36,049 nucleotides of DNA from Verrucomicrobiia bacterium (GTDB taxonomy: Bacteria > Verrucomicrobiota > Verrucomicrobiia > Limisphaerales > JAOAIM01). A program made the position numbers and the translations under genes. Location: the NCBI GenBank assembly GCA_026414705.1, contig JAOAIM010000008.1, positions 11,533-47,581 on the forward strand, written 5' to 3'. Shown here in pieces: positions 33,428 through 36,049 of this stretch. How positions within the stretch are numbered: the stretch's first letter is position 1; each line of letters starts with the position of its first letter. Under the pieces are notes generated by a model. It searched no databases and was not told where the DNA came from. It saw only the letters and a program-made list of their open reading frames with translations.

Positions 33428-33715
33428 ATGCAACGCGCCGCCAAAAAACCCAAACCGACCGACCCGAACCAACCCGAACGGATGCGGTTGTGGCTGATGT
33501 ATCCGCAACGGCTCATCCAAAAACCGCTCATCTGGGAGGTCGGCCACCGCTTCAAGGTCGTCACCAACATCCGCCAGGCCAGCGTCACCGACGAAATCGG
33601 CCTGGTGTGCCTGGAACTCGACGGCCCGCGCGCGGAAGTCAAAGCCGCCATCAAGTGGCTCGAAAAAACCGGCGTCAAGGTCGAGCCCGTCGAAATTAAC
33701 GTCATCGAAAGCTGA
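33428..33715 (+). CDS. NIL-domain protein
   Basis: A 95-residue protein with one NIL domain (about 18-92). LMYPQRLIQKPLIWEVGHRFKVV is followed by TNIRQASVTDEIGLVCLELDGP and AAIKWLEKTGVKVEPVEI, the small ferredoxin-like fold found at the end of methionine-importer ATPases (MetN), where it senses methionine, and in proteins of homocysteine formation in anaerobes. The N-terminal 15 residues are Lys/Pro-rich. It is the third gene of the SAM-riboswitch unit, 53 bases after the sulfur carrier. No ferredoxin domain is fused here, so an electron-transfer role is not supported; a binding or regulatory role in methionine/homocysteine synthesis is inferred. Confidence 0.88.
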   Translation: MQRAAKKPKPTDPNQPERMRLWLMYPQRLIQKPLIWEVGHRFKVVTNIRQASVTDEIGLVCLELDGPRAEVKAAIKWLEKTGVKVEPVEINVIES

Positions 33716-33738
33716 GGTTTCCCGGTCGCCGGGCTTTC
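33707..33738 (+). terminator. Possible terminator after the NIL gene
   Basis: A compound hairpin: outer GAAAGC (33707-33712) with GCTTTC (33733-33738), inner CCCGG (33721-33725) with CCGGG (33729-33733). It begins at the stop codon. The T run is short, so the strength is uncertain. Confidence 0.4.
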
Positions 33739-33938
33739 ATCTGGCAGGACACCGCGCGCGCACGGCCACGCGACTCGTTTCGCACAGTTGGCGCGAGGCA
33801 AAACCCCCTCACTCCACGCCCACGCGCAGCGACGCTCGGACGTTCCAACATTTCAGCAGTTTCGCGACTCAGCCGCCCGCGCGTGCTCCGTCCATGGCCA
33901 GACCTCGGTGCTGGGTCGGCCGGCCAAATCGCGCCGGC

Positions 33939-35336
33939 TCAATACTGCGGCGGGGCGGGCTGCAGACCCGCACGATGCTTTTCGACTTCGCGCGCGATCT
34001 CCGCAAGGACCTCCGGGTGTTCGTGCGCCACGTCAAATTGCTCGGACGGATCGCGCCCCAGGTGAAACAACAACGGCGGATCGTGTCTCTCGAACACGGG
34101 TGCGCGTCCACCCGACCCGTAACCGGGCGCGGGGATGAAGTGCGCCTTGAACGGCCCCTTGCGCACCGCGAACAGCTCATCCCCGCGATAGTAGAACATC
34201 ACCTCGCGCAAACTCTTGCCGTTGTCGAACAACACCGGCGAAAGGTCCACGCCGTCCAGGATACGGTCGCCGGGAATCGCCGTGCCGGCCAGTTTCAGGC
34301 TGGTGTTGAACAGGTCCATGGCACACGCCAGCTCGCGCGTGACGACGCCGGGTGGAATTTTTCCCGGCCACCATGCAATCCCTGGCACGCGCATCCCGCC
34401 CTCCCAGGTGCTGCCCTTGCCCTCGCGTAGCAGGCCGGCCGAGCCGCCGTCGAGTTTGCGCTGCAACCACGGGCCGTTGTCGCTGGTGAAAAACACCAAG
34501 GTATTTTTGTCCAGCCGCTCGCGTCGCAACGCTTCCAGCACCTGGCCGACGCTCCAATCAAGTTCCTCCACCACGTCGCCGTAAAGCCCGCGCGGGCTTT
34601 GGCCCTGGAACCGCGCCGTCGCGAATAACGGCGTGTGCGGATACGTATGCGCCAGGTAGAGGAGAAACGGCCGTCTTTTGTGCGCGCGGATGAAGCGGAC
34701 GGCTTCCTGGGTGTAACGGGCGGTGAGCGTGCGGATGTCGGTGGGCTGCTCGAGGATGGTTTCGTCGCGCAGTAGCGCGCAGTTCCACCAGAGCGGGTCA
34801 TCGCGCGTGCGACCGGCTTCGTCGGGGCTTTTCTTGCCGCCGGCTTCCATGTCGTTGGACCAGCGCAAGCCGTAAAAGGCGTCAAACCCGTGTCGCGTGG
34901 GCAGGGCATCGGGCGTGCCGCCGGCCAAATGCCACTTGCCGATGCACATCGTGGCGTAACCGCGCGCGCGGAGGGCGCGCGCGATGGTGATTTCGCTTTG
35001 CGGCAGTCCGCCAGTGTGACGGCTGCCAATCACGCGCGTGCTGTGCGAGCCGGCCATGCCGTTGCGGATGGGCAACCGCCCGGTCAGCAGCGCCGCCCGA
35101 CTGGGCGTGCACACGCAACCGGCCATGTAAAAGTCCGTGAAACGCATCCCCTCGGCGGCCATGCGGTCGAGGTTCGGCGTGCGGATCGTCGGATGCCCGT
35201 AGCAGCCCAGGTCGCCGTAACCGAGATCGTCGGCAAGAATGATCACAATGTTCGGCGGGCGCGCCGTGGCTTGGAGAACCCCCGCCATGCCGCTGAGGGC
35301 CAAACACAGGAAGCGCGAGACCAAGGAATTGTTCAT
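33939..35336 (-). CDS. Secreted formylglycine-dependent sulfatase
   Basis: A 465-residue type I sulfatase. The start at 35336 (MNNSLVSRFLCLAL) gives a signal peptide with likely cleavage after ATA at about residue 25. The metal-binding aspartates are in ILADDLGYGD (Asp36, Asp37). The formylglycine signature CTPSRAALLTGR starts at Cys76, the residue oxidised by a sulfatase-maturing enzyme. GKWHLAG, TSDNGPW and LREGKGSTWEGGMRVP follow as in arylsulfatase A-type enzymes (S1 family). It would remove sulfate esters from external glycans or aryl sulfates, common in aquatic Verrucomicrobia; the substrate cannot be told. No maturase or glycan gene is in the window. It stands alone. Confidence 0.92.
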   Translation of the reverse strand: MNNSLVSRFLCLALSGMAGVLQATARPPNIVIILADDLGYGDLGCYGHPTIRTPNLDRMAAEGMRFTDFYMAGCVCTPSRAALLTGRLPIRNGMAGSHSTRVIGSRHTGGLPQSEITIARALRARGYATMCIGKWHLAGGTPDALPTRHGFDAFYGLRWSNDMEAGGKKSPDEAGRTRDDPLWWNCALLRDETILEQPTDIRTLTARYTQEAVRFIRAHKRRPFLLYLAHTYPHTPLFATARFQGQSPRGLYGDVVEELDWSVGQVLEALRRERLDKNTLVFFTSDNGPWLQRKLDGGSAGLLREGKGSTWEGGMRVPGIAWWPGKIPPGVVTRELACAMDLFNTSLKLAGTAIPGDRILDGVDLSPVLFDNGKSLREVMFYYRGDELFAVRKGPFKAHFIPAPGYGSGGRAPVFERHDPPLLFHLGRDPSEQFDVAHEHPEVLAEIAREVEKHRAGLQPAPPQY

Positions 35337-35503
35337 GCGGGCATCTGTGACCCAAGGGATGGCGCGCCGCCAGAAAAATGTGTTCACACCCCGGCCCAGC
35401 AGACCTAACCGCACGATGCGCCGTTTGCTTGCCCACCCCGCGGCCTTTGTCCCATTTGGAACTCAGAAAAGCCGGAAAACGGCGGAGGTTGGGAAGGGCG
35501 AAC

Positions 35504-35574
35504 GGATGAATTCAAGAATCAGCATCGGCTCAAAAAATGTTCCCAACTCTTCCTGAGTTCATGAGTTCATCCTT
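35504..35574 (+). repeat. Palindromic ATGAACTCA repeat, copy 1
   Basis: About 71 bases, GGATGAATTCAAGAATC ... CTTCCTGAGTTCATGAGTTC ... ATCCTT. Left arm shorter and more diverged than in copy 2 (TGAATTCA for TGAACTCA). Shares the inner CGGCTCAAAAAA with copy 2. Confidence 0.85.
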
Positions 35575-35666
35575 CAATCCGGTGCGCCGGGGCAGGTTTG
35601 GTCGTTCCTGATTACCCGAGTTCCAAATTGAAACTGCTGGGCGGCTGGCAGGCCTCAAAGACCATC

Positions 35667-35749
35667 AAGGATGAACTCAGAAACTCAAGAATCGGCTTCG
35701 GCTCAAAAAAACTGTCGCCAAATCTTCCTGAGTTCATGAGTTCATCCTT
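35667..35749 (+). repeat. Palindromic ATGAACTCA repeat, copy 2 with perfect 13-base ends
   Basis: 83 bases with a perfect terminal inverted repeat, AAGGATGAACTCA (35667-35679) and TGAGTTCATCCTT (35737-35749). The inner part includes CGGCTTCGGCTCAAAAAA and CTTCCTGAGTTCATGAG. The size and ends suit a small non-autonomous element or an RNA hairpin; no transposase is near. Confidence 0.88.
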
Positions 35750-35883
35750 GGTTTTACGCTTGAGTTCGTTCTTCAGCCTTTTGGACGCCGCTCCGAATCG
35801 GCCGTGGACAAAGTGCCCCTCAATCGGATTCGGGGCGACAGCGCCATTCGCCGTTCGGTGCGTTCACGACGCGGCTGACTTGG

Positions 35884-35911
35884 ACAGGATGAACAGGATT
35901 TTCAGGATTTT
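35884..35911 (+). repeat. ACAGGATGAACAGGATTTTCAGG-type interspersed repeat
   Basis: Three staggered AGGAT units (ACAGGATGAACAGGATTTTC, then AGGATTTT). I recall related AACAGGATTTACAGGAT strings from non-coding DNA of many environmental bacteria. No function is evident. Confidence 0.65.
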
Positions 35912-36036
35912 CTCCCGGACACCTTCCGGGATGTGGCGCGTTCGGGACGCAGACCCGTTTGGAAAGCAGGAACTCAGGAACGGCGGAATGTCAGAAGCCG
36001 CGGGGCCCACAGCCGGGGCTCCGCACAGTACCGCAG

Positions 36037-36049
36037 CTGTCTCTTATAC
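36037..36049. other. Residual Nextera/Tn5 mosaic-end adapter at the contig end
   Basis: The final bases CTGTCTCTTATAC are identical to the start of the transposase adapter CTGTCTCTTATACACATCT used in Nextera libraries. It sits exactly at the sequence end, so it is best read as an untrimmed sequencing artefact. Confidence 0.92.

Larger units (their letters stand above)
35337..36049. other. Repeat-rich contig end without a gene
   Basis: About 710 bases upstream of the sulfatase. It carries two copies of a palindromic repeat, one ACAGGATGAACAGG run and an adapter at the very end. Short open frames lack motifs. Confidence 0.75.

Overview
The window reads as one end of a high-GC contig from a Verrucomicrobiota-type bacterium, probably of the Pedosphaera/Limisphaerales kind and probably from a metagenome. 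The reasons are an OmcB-like DUF11 protein otherwise best known from chlamydiae, a formylglycine sulfatase, a DUF4914 protein, weak or absent Shine-Dalgarno sites, and several intergenic repeat families. The last 13 bases match a Nextera/Tn5 adapter, so the right edge is a contig end and not biology. Taxonomy is inferred from gene content only.

Layout. 0.2-3.1 kb (+): a TPR membrane protein, UDP-glucose dehydrogenase and a MutT-type Nudix hydrolase. 3.1-5.9 kb (-): a zinc-ribbon protein with a double-domain NDP kinase, then IspH. 6.4-8.0 kb (+): a type II restriction-modification pair (beta-class methyltransferase and PmeII-like nuclease). 8.1-9.6 kb (-): aspartate-semialdehyde dehydrogenase and a YvlD-type membrane protein. 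10.2-14.2 kb (+): the OmcB-like protein and a 744-residue EF-hand membrane protein of unknown role. 14.3-20.1 kb (-): PabB, a LOG-family protein, a repeat-rich gap, a DHH phosphoesterase, thioredoxin reductase and a methyltransferase. 20.2-24.7 kb (-): a compact cluster of a B12-dependent mutase-like protein, an 82-residue protein, a PLP enzyme, a small unknown protein and a probable lipoprotein. 24.8-26.9 kb (+): an NfeD/slipin pair. 27-29 kb: a decayed epimerase fragment and a purple-acid-phosphatase-like protein. 29.5-31.4 kb (+): DUF4914. 31.5-33.7 kb (+): a SAM-I riboswitch with terminator/antiterminator, followed by a threonine-synthase-like enzyme, a ThiS/MoaD-like sulfur carrier and a NIL-domain protein. 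33.9-35.3 kb (-): a sulfatase, then a repeat-rich end.

Two places look most like undescribed biology. First, the SAM riboswitch sits in front of a threonine synthase homologue, a diglycine sulfur carrier and a NIL protein. This suggests that the homologue makes homocysteine from O-phosphohomoserine with protein-bound sulfur, as part of methionine synthesis. Second, the B12 cluster has an N-terminal cobalamin domain joined to a lysine-5,6-aminomutase-like barrel that lacks the lysine which holds PLP in the known enzyme, while a separate PLP enzyme is encoded in the same translationally coupled unit. Family assignments rest on motifs and remembered family features; no searches were run.
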